Shown in pieces: positions 1 to 12,259 of a stretch of DNA of 64,000 nucleotides; position 1 is the first letter of the stretch; the number at the start of each line of letters is the position of its first letter. A model generated the notes under the pieces. The model worked only from the letters and a program-made list of their open reading frames with translations, did no database searches and was not told the origin of the DNA. This DNA is from Sialis fuliginosa (Eukaryota; Arthropoda; Insecta; Megaloptera; Sialidae): the NCBI GenBank assembly GCA_961205875.1, contig OY540814.1, positions 10,212,993 to 10,276,992 of the forward strand, read 5' to 3'. Made by a program: the position numbers and the translations under genes.

Positions 1-80
1 TAGTTGGTCGGAAGCAGAACTGAAATTCTAGTCAACCGATCGGGCTATAATTTTAACACCTTGTTCTACACATTAATAGT

Positions 81-232
81 TATCGTATTACTTAAAATTA
101 TTTATATTTATAAATCATTTCTTCTTTTTTTCGATTTTCAACGAAAAAAACACGATTTTTGCAATTGTTTTTTTACAAGTTTGCCATTTTGTTATTTATA
201 AATATAAATGTCTAATTCTAGGTAATACGATA
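81..232. mobile_element. Short inverted-repeat MITE
   Basis: Terminal repeats TATCGTATTAC and GTAATACGATA. The matching extends inward through ATTTATATTTATAAAT to give arms of roughly 35 bp around an AT-rich centre. No target-site duplication is clear and there is no coding capacity. Confidence 0.65.
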
Positions 233-1088
233 GAGACTAGTCTATAAAATAAAAATATGTTTGATTCTTTTGTTTCAAATCACTACAAGTGGAGATGTGC
301 TTCCCACCACTGCTTTGACTCCAAAAACACAAAGTATAATAATATTTACTAAAAAAATGTTGTTTTATTTTTTTTTTATTACAAAAAAAATCTTTAAATG
401 AGCGTAAAATTGTAGGCGTCACACAACAATACTGCCTTAATAAAATAAAAGGAATCGTAAAAATGTAAGATTAACTTTTCAATTTACATAAACATGGACT
501 TTTCACAACCCGCCACTGGTACCAAGACAAGACAGCACTTTCTGAACTGTCAGTGCAGAGATATGTATGAAAAATGCAGTAAGCGATTTATCAGGTACGG
601 TGTGCATAAAACATGAACATCTACAGCGCAACCCATTAGATTGACAATTCAAAAGCGAACAGGCATAACGCGTTTTGTACATTTGACAACATTTTGTGTT
701 GTAAGACGAACGATTCTGACTGATGTTGACTTGAATCTCATTGACCTTCTATATGTCAACATTGGTGTGAGGAGAGAGGTGGGGATAAGGTCTCTTTATC
801 TCTCTCTCTCTGTGATGTTATCATGGAAGAATAAACACATAGATAGAGAATATTCGAGCAGGTATATGTTTGTGCATAATCAAATACTGCGCGTTTCCTA
901 TATCAACATTCGCATGTGAATACATACGTTATGTAAAGGAGACCAAAAAGTTCGTGGATGTTTTCAAATATTCAACACAACTACAATGCATATTATACAT
1001 TATATCACTAAATTATATTACATAACTAGCGCGTTGGACCCAGTGCTACCCAGAAATAGAAATTTAATCTACAATAAAGCTAATAAAT
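233..1088. other. Noncoding AT-rich interval
   Basis: No gene or RNA is recognised. It holds a CT-rich simple run near 795-815. The frame at 641-919 has no domain, no ATG (it begins with TTG) and no homologous look, so it was not called. Confidence 0.5.
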
Positions 1089-1091
1089 ATT

Positions 1092-1506
1092 GGGTGCGTT
1101 TAGCGAACGTCAGCGGTTGAGATGCTGACCAAATCGGTTTCGCTAAACAGGCCGCTGCGCAAACACTGACTTCCAACTGTTGAGTAAACAAGTCAGCGCA
1201 AAAAATTAACGCTGCGTCGGTCAGCTATTAGCTGGCTCTGACTTGTTCATATTTAGACGTCAAAACTTTTTGGTTCGGTAAATTATTTTTGCGTTTTCTG
1301 AGTCGTTTTTGTCGAAAAAAATGAACAAACCAATTTTTTAAAAGGATTTCGTTATTATAAACAACAGGCTCGTTCGTAGAAATATTAATGGTAATATTTA
1401 TGTTTTTTGTGATACTAGGACTGTAAGCTCACGGTTTAGAGAATTTGAAGCATACTCAGCATAGTTGACTACTGACTTTCAACCACTGAGCTCGCTAAAG
1501 GCACCC
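1092..1506. mobile_element. MITE with ~40-bp inverted repeats and ATT duplication
   Basis: The left end reads GGGTGCGTTTAGCGAACGTC. The right end, reverse-complemented, reads GGGTGCCTTTAGCGAGCTCA. The inner parts also pair (CAGCGGTTGA/CAGTGGTTGA). The element is 415 bp, flanked by ATT on both sides (1089-1091 and 1507-1509). It has no reading frame of note and is non-autonomous. A 3-bp AT-rich duplication is seen in PIF/Harbinger elements, but the superfamily is not certain. Confidence 0.8.
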
Positions 1507-1559
1507 ATTGTTTTCATTTATTGCTAATTATTTACGCAGCACACAGGAAGATATATATC

Positions 1560-1735
1560 TCTCCGACGCGGACGATTGTATTTTCGACTTCTTGAAATTT
1601 ACACAAGTTCACACAAAATACTATCCATTAGTGAAAATCGTAATAAAATCGGTTCAGTAGTTACAAGAAAATCGTACACAGAGAGACGCAGCGAGAAACA
1701 GACGCTATGGGAGGCTTTGTTAAATAATATGTGTG
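1560..1735 (+). repeat. Retroposon-tail-like fragment
   Basis: Contains AAAATCGGTTCAGTAGTTAC followed by an ACAGAGAGACGC stretch. This resembles the 'GGTTCAG(C/T)GGTT ... ACAGACAGAC' tails of insect RTE-type repeats. It is partial and edges are uncertain. Confidence 0.3.
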
Positions 1736-1813
1736 AACTTCTTTTTGTTTATTTAAAAATAACCGAATTTATTTCATATTTTAAATGAGTGAAATCAATA
1801 AAAAAAAACTTTT

Positions 1814-2424
1814 GCCAAGTGAATGCACAGTGCTTCCTCGTGGTGAATTCATCAAAGAGAGTTAATTAATAAACAATTTTAATATTTGACAATTTAAATC
1901 TAAATTTAATTTTTTTTTGTTATGCAAACGTAAAAATGACATTTAATATGTCAAAGTAACTAACGATTGTAAAAAACAAATGACTTTTTTTTAAAGCAAA
2001 TTGAAAAACGTATATCATAGAAAATTGAATGCTTTACAAAAAAGATTCTTAAAAATTTTCACGTAACATGTCATTGTGTCTTTCTTGAGATATCTTCAAA
2101 AAATAATTTTTTTAGTGGTCAACCTTGCCCCTTACACACAATTTTAATAATTTTGAAATGAGATCGTCCTCAAGCCATGCCCAACCAACCAACCAAGTTT
2201 CATTAATATTGATTCAGTGGTTTATGTGTGTGACAAGGATTCATGGTACAGACAGACAGATAGATACATACATACATACAGACAGACAGGGAACAAAAAG
2301 TGTTTGTCTTGACCTGAAACGGAAAGATCAAGTTAAAATTTTGAAATCAGAGAACAATTTTTTCTTCATTTTAAAACTATCACAAAGCTTCTCGTATTTT
2401 CACTGTATGCTATTTCCAATTTGA
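1814..2424 (+). repeat. Dispersed ~610-bp repeat family A, copy 1
   Basis: Starts GCCAAGTGAATGCACAGTGC and ends CACAAAGCTTCTCGTATTTT. Shared landmarks with 8427-9078 and 50310-50942 are the opening block with CTTCCTCGTG, ATGACATTTAATATGTCAAA, a CGTAACATG ... TTGAGATAT segment, an ACAGACAGACAG simple run, GTGTTTGTCTTGACCTGAAA and the closing block. No open frame is conserved between copies, so the family appears non-autonomous. Confidence 0.85.
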
Positions 2425-3248
2425 AGCAATTGCCTACTTAACATAGTTTCCGCGTCAATAAAAAAGCTTGTCTAAAACTTTCTTATGTATTTTTTTTATA
2501 GTATATGTATTTTTTTATAGTTAACATTTGTAGAAATGCGTTAAGTTTACGTTAGTAATGGTTCAAAAAGAATTCGTTATATTAATGTTAAATTTCAGTT
2601 TACTGTAATTTAATTTAACCGTTTTAATGGTATCGTCATAGCAGGACAATATTGTTGACATTAAATAAAAATATAATACATATAACATGATGTAAATTAT
2701 CACATAAATATGTGATAAAAATTATAATAATATTATAATTTTACTTTTAACTGAATGTGCTTTATTTAATTAAAAATATTTTCCACAGATATAATAGTAA
2801 AGTTAGTGGAATAATGCTGTAAACATAATTTAATCATTTATTTTTATAACTACACTAAATATTTTATAGTGTCATTATTCAACTAATAAAAGAGTAATCA
2901 AATGCAAATCCAAAAGCTCCATCACCACGTAGTTTCATTTTTAGTCATATAAATTAAAACTATTATATGCTTAAAGAATTAAAACCACAATTTATTTCTA
3001 AAAAACAAAAGTAGCGTAGCATAATTTGAAATTACTGAAATTTTTACAGCGGTGGATCATACAAGAGTAAAACAAACCAATACCATACTAGATAATTTGG
3101 TACAAAAAATAGATGTTGATTTGTTCTAAGTTCTTAATAAATATTTAATAAATACTTATATTCATTTCAATCCTTTGTTCAAAATCACTCGATTTACATT
3201 ATTTACAGGCGTTTTTTTTTATTTATTATTAACTCGTAATATGTATAT
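2425..3248. other. Noncoding, very AT-rich interval
   Basis: Only poly-T/poly-A runs and scattered stops in all frames; no repeat copy or gene recognised. Confidence 0.5.
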
Positions 3249-3250
3249 TA

Positions 3251-4093
3251 AGGTGGTCCTTATATGGGGTTAGGACGAATTTTCACCGGGTCGCCCCCCA
3301 AATCAGCTCCAAATAATTCAAAAAGAATGTGAAAAAAGTTTCAGCTCTCTATCTTAAAAAATGGCCATTACCAAAGGGGGTTGATTTTCCCATTTAAAAT
3401 ACACGTGTTTTTTAGATTTTTCAAAGATCTGCGTACTAGAGTGTCTTAAACTTTTTCTAAAAATCTAGAATACTCATGAAAGCATCCCTGGTACTCATAT
3501 TCCATATCTTGATGGATAAAGTAAACTTCTGATTCAACGTTGATAGCTATGTGGGTCATTGGGTCATTTCATCTAGAGAAAATTAAAAAAAAAAATAATT
3601 TTGTATAATTTCTGGATAATTTTGTCAGAAAAATGTTTGACAATGAAAATATTGATCTTGAAATAAAAAAATTTGATTCTAAAATTCAAATTGAAAAAAA
3701 AAATTGGTCGCGCCAGTTAGAAATTGATACGAAATGATCTTTTTTGATTTTAGAATTAATTTTTTATTTATTTCAAGAATAATGTTTTTATTGTCAAACA
3801 TTTTTCTGAGAAAATTATCCAGAAATTATACAAACAATTTTTTTTTATTTTCTCTTGATGAAATGACCCAATGACCCATATAGCTATCAACGTTGAATCA
3901 GAAGTTTACTTTATCGCAAGTCTTTGAAAAATCGAAAAAAAACACGTGTATTTAAAAAAAAAAAAACCCCTGGTAATGGCCATTTTATACGATAGAGGGC
4001 TGAAACTTTTTCCACATTCTTTTTGAATTATTTGGAGCTGATTTGGGGGGTGGCCCGGTCAAAATTCGTCCTAACCTCATATAAGGACCACCC
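3251..4093. mobile_element. Large fold-back element, 843 bp, almost wholly palindromic
   Basis: The left arm starts GGTGGTCCTTATATGGGGTT. The right arm is its reverse complement (…CATATAAGGACCACCC). Pairing continues inward through ATTATTTGGAGCTGATTTGG, AATGGCCATT, AACACGTG, AACGTTGATAGCTAT and CAAACATTTTTCTGA, leaving a short centre near 3695-3740. It is flanked by TA on both sides (3249-3250, 4094-4095). There is no coding frame. This is a fold-back or MITE-type element, possibly mobilised by a TA-targeting transposase. Confidence 0.9.
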
Positions 4094-4765
4094 TAATGTA
4101 TATATTTATGTAATATGGTTAGCCACATCTGACCCTTCCAGAGTATTACACCTTATTCCCGCCACTGTACGTTTAAAAATCCGCACATACATATATAGAA
4201 ACGTAAACTCCTCAATGACCATAAACCATGGTTATTTTGCTGACAGTTTCAGAGTGTGTGTCCTATTTTTCTCCCGAAACACATGTGGATAATTAACGTT
4301 TCATGCGTGATTAAATACACATATAAACGTGGAAATAAAAGCCCTTGCCGTCCACATACGTAGCGGGAACATCGATCATTTAGGGATTACAAAAGAACCG
4401 CCACGAAATGGCGTATCAGCAGAAAAGCGTGCATTGCGACACCTATATATGTCTTCAGATAACCACATAATTCCTACACTTGAACAGACTGAAATGTGTG
4501 ATAAAGCTGCGTTATTTTTTATATATATACGTGCACACTATCATGTTGTACTCGACTTCTCAAAGATTTTTTTCTCTGTATTATATGTTTATAGTTACAG
4601 TATTACTTTTAAGATGTCATTTTTATTTTGTTGACAATTACTTTTATTGTTGATTTATTAACTTGTATACACTTGTTGAGATTGTTTGGAAGAAATTTAG
4701 TATAACAATTAAGTACAAACAATACATTAAACCTGTAGACTGTGTAGACGAAACTTTAGTTTAAT

Positions 4766-5077
4766 GTCCAGTATTATAAGCGAGCTAGCAAAATTTGCTA
4801 ACTAGCAAGCACTTCCTAATGAGGTATCAACCCTATCTGACAGTTTCATGAAATGTTTGGCAGTTTTCGCACTCGCGTGGTATGTAAACACCAACGGTAT
4901 TAAAAAAGTGGTGTATGAAAATTATTTTGTACGGTCATAGTCGCCAACTGTGTTACAATAAGTTGAAGTATCACTGCTCAAAATTCCATTACTAATCCAT
5001 AGATACAATCACAGAATTAATACCCCATTTTAAAGTGCTTGCTAGCTAGCTTTGCTAGCTCCTTTATAATACTGGAC
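4766..5077. mobile_element. MITE with ~45-bp inverted repeats (GTCCAGTATTATAA termini)
   Basis: The left end reads GTCCAGTATTATAAGCGAGC and the right end mirrors it (…TTATAATACTGGAC). The arms extend over GCTAGC-rich sequence to AGCAAGCACTT. It is flanked by AT/AT; if the element is taken one base longer at each side, the flanks are TAA/TAA. The core is 312 bp with no coding frame. The tip resembles that of the 1.85-kb element at 21216-23062. Confidence 0.85.
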
Positions 5078-5154
5078 ATAACTGTTTAAAATGTACACAT
5101 AGATTTCATATTTTTGTTTCTTGGTATTACGTTATTTGGGTGTTAGGCGAGCAC

Positions 5155-5694
5155 ATGATTTACGTCAGTAATTGAACGGTACTCAAACAGTGGAATATAT
5201 AGGACTGCCAGTACAGAATAGAGTTAATTATCTAATAATACAGGTTAACTGTCCTTGATTAGGGCAATATATTGAGGTGAAAGAGGGTTAATAAAATATG
5301 GGGATTCAATCTTTGCTGCAACGAACTGTTAAACAATTCTTTCAAATAAAATGAACGTAAAAATTCTTACAGTTCGTTGCGGTGAAGATTGAAACCCCGT
5401 TTTTAACTTAACCAACCAGGAACAGTTAGAGTCGATCTAGATTATCGTGCCGGTCCCGTCTCGGTCTCGCTCCAGTCATGTGATTGGGCCGAGATCTAAA
5501 CGATACCTATAATGTAAAATATTTAATTGTTTATTGTATATTTATATTTGATTGGAGCAAGACCGGACCGAGACCGGCACGATAATCTGGATCGAACCTT
5601 AACGTGTGTATTATTGGAGCATCAACTCTATTCTGTTTTGGCGGACGCATATATTCCACTGTTTGAGGATCGTTCAATCACTAACACAAATCAT
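5155..5694. mobile_element. Fold-back element interrupted by a second MITE
   Basis: Outer arms: ATGATTTACGTCAGTAATTG on the left against CAATCACTAACACAAATCAT on the right. The arms continue through CTCAAACAGTGGAATATATA and CAGAATAGAGTT to an inner GC-rich pair (GATTATCGTGCCGGTC, 5442-5478 and 5550-5590). Continuity of the left arm is broken between 5248 and 5426 by another inverted-repeat element. With that removed, the two arms align end to end. Confidence 0.85.
5249..5425. mobile_element. Nested MITE inserted at TTAA
   Basis: Ends CTGTCCTTGATTAGGGC and (reverse complement of the right end) CTGTTCCTGGTTGG. Inner arms ATTCAATCTTTGCTGCAACG and its mirror give a strong hairpin. Preceded by TTAA (5245-5248) and followed by TTAG (5426-5429). 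A second left end, also preceded by TTAA, is at 61148. A TTAA target suggests a piggyBac-like or Kolobok-like source. Confidence 0.8.
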
Positions 5695-8426
5695 ATAACT
5701 CAAGTAAGTGTTTACCAACATACAAAAAAAATCTAAATGTATGTGTTGAACTTAAGTTTTACCAAAAAGCTCTTATGAATGTTTGTTCAAAAAGTCTTTG
5801 TGAGAGACTTGCATCCCCAAAACATTTTCATTTAATACATTATAATATTATGGTTGGAAAAATAAATATGCGATTTAACATTTTTAATATTAAAAATTAA
5901 TAATTTAATATAAGAGGGTTTTTTATTGTATTTTTGTGTTCTTTATTTTTCCCTTTTAATTGGGTGCATACGATTATATGGTAAAAATAATAATAATATT
6001 AATAATAATATTTATTATATTTGAATCGCCCAACAATGGGATACAAATGTTCAAAACAATACATAAAATACAAAAATATATAATATAATAGTTACACAAA
6101 ATACTATACCAGATGAGCTGACAGTTCTGAAAACAGAAACAAACACACAAGAACTAATTATAATTAAATAATTACATCTGTCAAATTATACGGTGCTATA
6201 TTAATTAAATGTCTATATAATAATTTTTTTTAATTTTTTTATTTCAGTAGTTTCCTTTAAGTTTAAAGAGGTGGTAGATTTTATAACCAGTATAAATTGG
6301 TCCATTTTCAAAAAAAAAGTTGTTCTGTGTTTCAGAACCGTAAGTCCACTTATAGAGTCGGGCAAGTTATCCTAAATAACTTCTATTTGAACATAGGAAT
6401 TATTTAAATATGTAAATAATTATTTTAAATATATCTTCAATGATATTAAAATAAATTAGGTAAGTTTCATTAAAAGTAAAATTTAAAAAAATAATTGTTT
6501 TGCAAGTTTGCGTATCAAATACTTTACAAGACGTAAAGTTTTTCTTTAAATATATAAGTGTAGTAAAAAAATATGTTCTTTTTATTAATGCATTAAAGTT
6601 AAGAGTTTTTAAACATTTTCTTATCTAAATTATTAATTTACCTCCCATAAAAATGAACCCCGATAAAATTGACCGCGAAATTTGAGATTTTTAACGCGAA
6701 TGTAAGAAAACTTGACGATTTACTAAACCTTGGTGTATGTTATAATAAATTTTACTAAACATTTTATGAGCACTTAATTAAATTACATTTTTATAGTCAG
6801 AAGTAAAAAGTTACAAGTCTTTTATTTGCATTAATAAAACTTAAAAAATAATCAAGAGTTTCAATATATGTACGAATATAAAAATAACTAAAATAATTTT
6901 TTTCATATAATTTTATTTTAAGGTGATATTTAATATTTCGCAACAATTTTGCCAACAAATGTTTTTCATCATAACCAATCAATAGTTATAAAGCATATTT
7001 ATAAATATTGAAATAATTTATAGTTCATAAGATACTTATATTAAAATGTTTTAATTATTAATAATTTTTTAATATTAACCCTAAATGCGACTCACAATTT
7101 ATTAATATTTAATTTTACTACCAAACGGATTATCTTATTTGATAGTGAAGGGTGCTAAATATTCGTCGAAAAAGGTTAGGTAATGGTTACCCGCGATATC
7201 GTTCGAGTAAAATTTAGTTATATAGCAGTTGTCAGACATAAAACCTATGAAGAAAAAGAAGAAAAAAGGTAATACATTTAATTCAAGCCTGTCGACGATT
7301 TAGCTCTCGTATAGAGGTAGGTATTGATGCTGTCGGTGGTTTTATTGAATGATTTTACAAAGAAATATAATGTCTTCAATCTTTAAAAACTTTCAGTTAT
7401 AAAGTTAATTTAATTTACAGTATTTGTTAATTTTTTGGCGAGCATAAATCTGTCCTCAAATACCTTACACAACCTGTACTATTACCACTTAATATTTTAA
7501 ATTATCGCATAAAAATGGATATAATATGGATCTGATAGACTTGGTGCTACCAATAATGTCATGAGATAAACCACCACCACTAGAGGGTAACTAGAACTTG
7601 ATAATCATAAACGCATACACGAAAGTGTCTATAAATAAATTATATACCCAAACTCACTATAACATTAAGTATTAACTAAATGCTACTAACTAAAACTTCT
7701 CAAAACATAGAGAAAACGAATAGAGGACGTAATATTTTAATGAAAATGTAACATTAAAAAATATGATATTCTCTTTTCAACGGTGCGAGATACGTTCCTT
7801 AGCAAAGAACGAGTATATATATATATAATATCAACTTAATGTCATCACCAAAGAACAGTAATAAAAATGTTATTATACGTTCACACTGTGTTCTTTCAAA
7901 TAGGTAAGAGGACGAATAAAGCTATGGTCGGGTGTTCTTCTACCCTATATTCTCTAGATATATAACAGTGTGTCTACATTATACCATTAATAAGCCCATT
8001 GTATGTGATGAAAATATATCATTTATAATTTGCTCCTTCGCCATGTTGGTACGTATTTATAAAGTATGTGATTTAATTTACACACTGTAGACTAGGTTTC
8101 TAATGTAATATAATTTATAACGTTGTTGGAATTTTTAATTGGAGAGTACTTCAGGTTTGTTTGTGCTTGTATCTTTACGTTTTGTTATCGTTTTTTATGC
8201 TTGTTATTCTTAAGGTGGTTATTCATAAACACATCCAAACATAAGAAAATATTATATTTTGTTCTTGTTTTTATCAAAAAGTTCAAGATTCATCTTTTTA
8301 AACGAAATGTCAAATTGAAAAATCAACTGGAAATAAGTTTAATATCATTTTAAATTAAAAGTCTTCATTTTATTTATAGATATATATTATATTTAAAATG
8401 TGATAATATAAAAAATAAAAGTTTCT
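5695..8426. other. Noncoding AT-rich interval
   Basis: Contains an (AAT)n-rich run at 5986-6018 that may be a decayed retroposon tail on the minus strand, an (AT)n run near 7812-7830, and part of a dispersed repeat at 7197-7260. No gene is recognised. Confidence 0.5.
7197..7260 (+). repeat. Dispersed repeat fragment D, copy 1
   Basis: TATCGTTCGAGTAAAATTTAG ... GTCAGACATAAAACC ... ATGAAGAAAAAGAA matches 44675-44728 almost word for word, apart from a short insertion here. Confidence 0.65.
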
Positions 8427-9078
8427 GCCATATAAATGCACAGTGCTTCCTCGTGCTAAATTCATCAAAGGTATTTTTATTTAGTTTTACTAAAAATTAT
8501 TTATTCGACATTTTTCTTTACACACGCCTGAATATTTTTTCGCGTATTTTTAATTTTTTGATAATTTCAATCTAAATTTTTCCGCTATGCAAACGTCAAA
8601 ATGACATTTAATATGTCAAAGTAAATAGCGATTGTAAAACATAAATTAAGATTTTTTAAAGCAAATTGAGATAAATCTTTGTAAGCGAATATTTTTCAAC
8701 AAACGTTGTGGTGACCTATATTATAGAATGATCTATAAAAAATGCTATATCATTTTCACGTAACATGTGTCGTTTTTGAAATATTTTGAAAAAATAAATA
8801 TTTCGAGATGCCACCCCTCCCCTTTACACTCGATTTTGAAATGGGACCGTACTCAAGCCAGACTCAGCCAACCAACCAAATTACATTAATATCGGTTTAG
8901 TGGTTCATGCGTGTGGTAAGGATTCAGGTGACACACACACACAGACGGACAGACAGACATGGAACGAAAAGTGTTTGTCTCGGCCTAAAACGAAGAGATC
9001 AAGTTAAAATTTTGAAATTTAAGTTAAAATTTTCTCATTTTAAAACGATCACAAAGATTCTTGTATCTTCGATATGAC
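8427..9078 (+). repeat. Dispersed repeat family A, copy 2
   Basis: Same landmarks as 1814-2424: ATGCACAGTGCTTCCTCGTG at the start, GCAAACGTCAAAATGACATT, ACAGACGGACAGACAGACAT, GTGTTTGTCTCGGCCTAAAA, and CACAAAGATTCTTGTATCTT at the end. Confidence 0.85.
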
Positions 9079-11395
9079 GAAAAAACAAAAATAAATGAAA
9101 CTTTACATTAGCATGCGTACCTAGCTAATGAACAAAATAATAACCGTTTTTTTTGCTGGTTCTTGGGGAAGCTGGGCTTTAAAAGATTAAATATATTATT
9201 ATTTAACATTTTTTGAAGAACATTCAGTTCTTTCAATACTCACACAGTTAATTAATTAACTAATCTGAAAAGAGATAATGTAATATTTTATTATCAAATA
9301 AACCCTTTGAATTATAATTCACAATTAATGTTTTTGAACACAATATTTGAAAAGCTTTGCACATGTTTGGCACTATATTTTTCAATCAAAATTATTTTCA
9401 CAATCAAAAGTATATGAAAAAATCTCACTGTGTCAATAAACTATATTTTGAAATTTATTGCCGATGGTCATTTTGATAACACAATATCAGTTATTAAAAC
9501 AACACTTGTGAAACATAGCATGCTGTTAGTATAACATAATTTTTTTTTTTTAATTTTATTAAAAATTTTGATATGTAGGTATTTTAACACAAAATAAATA
9601 AAATAATTTCAATTTTCATTATAATTATTCAAATATAATTTAAATACATATACCTATAGAATAATAATATGTTGGAAATTTGCATCGTGCACAATACTAT
9701 TAGACCGTTGTACGAAATATAATTGAATGTTGAATTATTGACTTGCATTAATTACCGATAACCATTTCTAGAAACTAAATTATAGATTTCGAGTATTTAT
9801 ATATTATACCTATAGTTATACGTAGTTTGATATCAAGAGATTTCGTTCAACTATACAATTCCAATGAAAACTGTGGTGCATTTATGTAATACATATAATC
9901 TTCCCTAAAATACATACATAGTATACTTATGAATAATAGAGATTAGTTATTGATGTTATTGATTCAACAAATAAAAACTTGAGGAACTTGTGTATTAGGG
10001 TATGTCTCATTACGAAATAAGTTAGTTTATGACTTTAAATAAATACTTGCCGAAGGATTACCCTGTAGTTCAATTTTAAGAGATATCACAAAACTAACCT
10101 TAAATAACATTGAAAAATTATTCTCTATTATTAAGTTGGTATTGATTCATTATAACTGATAACAAAAAAATAAGGACTTCATTTTGTAGAGAATAAAATT
10201 ATTTTTTAATGCCATTAAAATGTTACTTTTGTCATTTCCATGCATATTATCCCAGAGGCACCAGTTGAAAATTTGTAATATGCAAATATGCTTTAAATTA
10301 CAATTGCATTTGGTATGAATGAGAAATGATAGTTCCAAATAGACGTTTCTCTGTTATTCAATTAACACTGAAATTCTTTTAAAGACTATATAAAACATTT
10401 ATTATTAATTAATTTTATAATTCAAAACAATTGATATTTATTTTAAAATCCTAATGATACGCCAATGACTCGAGTAGCAATGTGGTAACAACGCTAGATA
10501 ATGTGTTATAATCCTTTTTTTAATATTTTGACGTTTTTTTCTTTGATTTTCAAGACTTAAATGAAAATCGTGTGTAATTTAGTAAAGGGTTCTTCAGGTA
10601 AATTAATTAGAGCTGAATGGACACAAATGGACTATATTTGGTTCCAGCAATATACGAAAATGTTATTAGTACAATTAACAATAATTGATTTTTATAGTAT
10701 CGTAAACAATAGGTTCAAGGATACAGAGCAATATTAACTTAATAATCAATTATTATTTTGTTTAATAACTGAACTAGAAACCGAACTGAATTTTATATAT
10801 TCATCCCGAACCGTAAAGAATAAGCCATCATGTGTCTGGTTTGAAGGTATTGTTGTTAATAAAGAGCCACAAAAGTTTTTTTTCCAATGTTCGCACGAGA
10901 ATTTGAATATTATAAATATTATTATAATATGTATGTAAAATATTTATTTTTTAATTCCATACTGAAATTATTTTGCGCTTTATCTGTCCAAACTATTTAT
11001 GTACATTACTCATCCTTTTTGCATTTTCCCTTTGATTTATGTGACATCAAATAGCCTGTTTTTGTTTGTACCAAATTAATTTTTACGGTGTTTACATATT
11101 CCCCACGAGGTTATATTTTTTAACAATTGTACTTTTAAAGAATATGCATTATACAGCTCTCTTTCATTTTGTACATACAAATATTTGTTGAAGGTAAGAA
11201 GCCAACGAATATTTAATCGATTCCTGGAATGCTAGTTATTATATTTAAACTTAATACGTATTTTTAAAAAGATCGTATGTATATATAAAAAAAAGAGAGC
11301 GATCAAAAAAATAAAATAAATAAATTTAAAACTTCATGATTTAACCTACTCTTTAATTATAAAATAAAATAGATGTATGTACTGTACAGTGAAAC
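9079..11395. other. Noncoding AT-rich interval
   Basis: No gene, RNA or repeat copy recognised; all frames are closed within about 60 codons. Confidence 0.5.
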
Positions 11396-11396
11396 T

Positions 11397-11425
11397 TCGA
11401 TATAACGCTCCCGTTTATATTAATT
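11397..11425 (+). repeat. Pogo/Tigger-like terminal inverted repeat, solitary
   Basis: TA followed by CAGTGAAACTTCGATATAAC. Ends of the form CAGTGAAAC(C/T)TC..TATAACG are characteristic of Tc1/mariner-pogo elements. No matching opposite end was found nearby. Confidence 0.45.
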
Positions 11426-11603
11426 AGGCAAATACATAGGCATATTATAGCGCTATCCCGTGTATTACGCGTTTTTGCCATGATCCCGACCCTGAATCGT
11501 AAATTAATATACCTATTTTGCACTTTTTAACGTTCACAGATCCCGTTTATAACGCGCAAAAATTTGTTAATACCTTTTGTGTTGGTAAAATATTAATAAG
11601 TGT

Positions 11604-12259
11604 ATGTGGTTTAGGCGGTATACCCAAAAGTCTAAAAATTCTACATTTTTTTATATAACTAACTTTTTTGTCAAAGTATATAGGTATTTTTTGTTTAAGG
11701 TTTCCTAAAGCACTTTTTGTGTGTATTTAGAATTATTATATCACTTTTAATTTTAAGTAACAAGCCCTAAATTTAGATTTTCTTATGGACCACTAAGTTG
11801 ACTATAGCATATTTGAACGTGTTTTCTACTCTTCTATCGGAAAAAAGTAAGAATATTTTTTGCATAATAGGTTATTGTTTTCCAATATTCATTTGTTATT
11901 TTTATTGTTGTTATTGTGATTTTTGTTTAACAGTTTTTGTTTTTCATGGCCTACTTCAATGTTTGTAATAAAATACTTTATAAATATCACGAGTATTTAG
12001 TACTTCGACTTATTTTCGAAAATAAGTATGACAAGTGACATATCGTATATCCAAATATGTTATATGTAGCTAGTTTGGTGACCCATAAGAAAAATCAAAG
12101 TTAGAGCTTGTAGCTCGGAAACTAAAAGTGATATATTTAAAAAGTCTAAATAAACCAACCAATTCTTCATAAAAAGTGCTTTAAGAAATCGCAAAAAAGT
12201 TATAGCCATAAAAAAAATACCGAATTTTTAGCTTTTTTCGTATACCGCCTAAGCCACAT
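11604..12259. mobile_element. Fold-back element, ~215-bp arms
   Basis: The left arm begins ATGTGGTTTAGGCGGTATAC. The right arm reverse-complemented begins ATGTGGCTTAGGCGGTATAC. Pairing continues through AAAGCACTTTTT, ATATCACTTTTA and TTTTCTTATGG with moderate divergence to about 11815 and 12045. It is noncoding and 656 bp long. No clear duplication at the edges. Confidence 0.8.

Noticed and set aside
5585..5600. GGATCGAACC as a tRNA T-loop
   Set aside because: It belongs to the arm of the fold-back at 5155-5694; no cloverleaf can be built around it.
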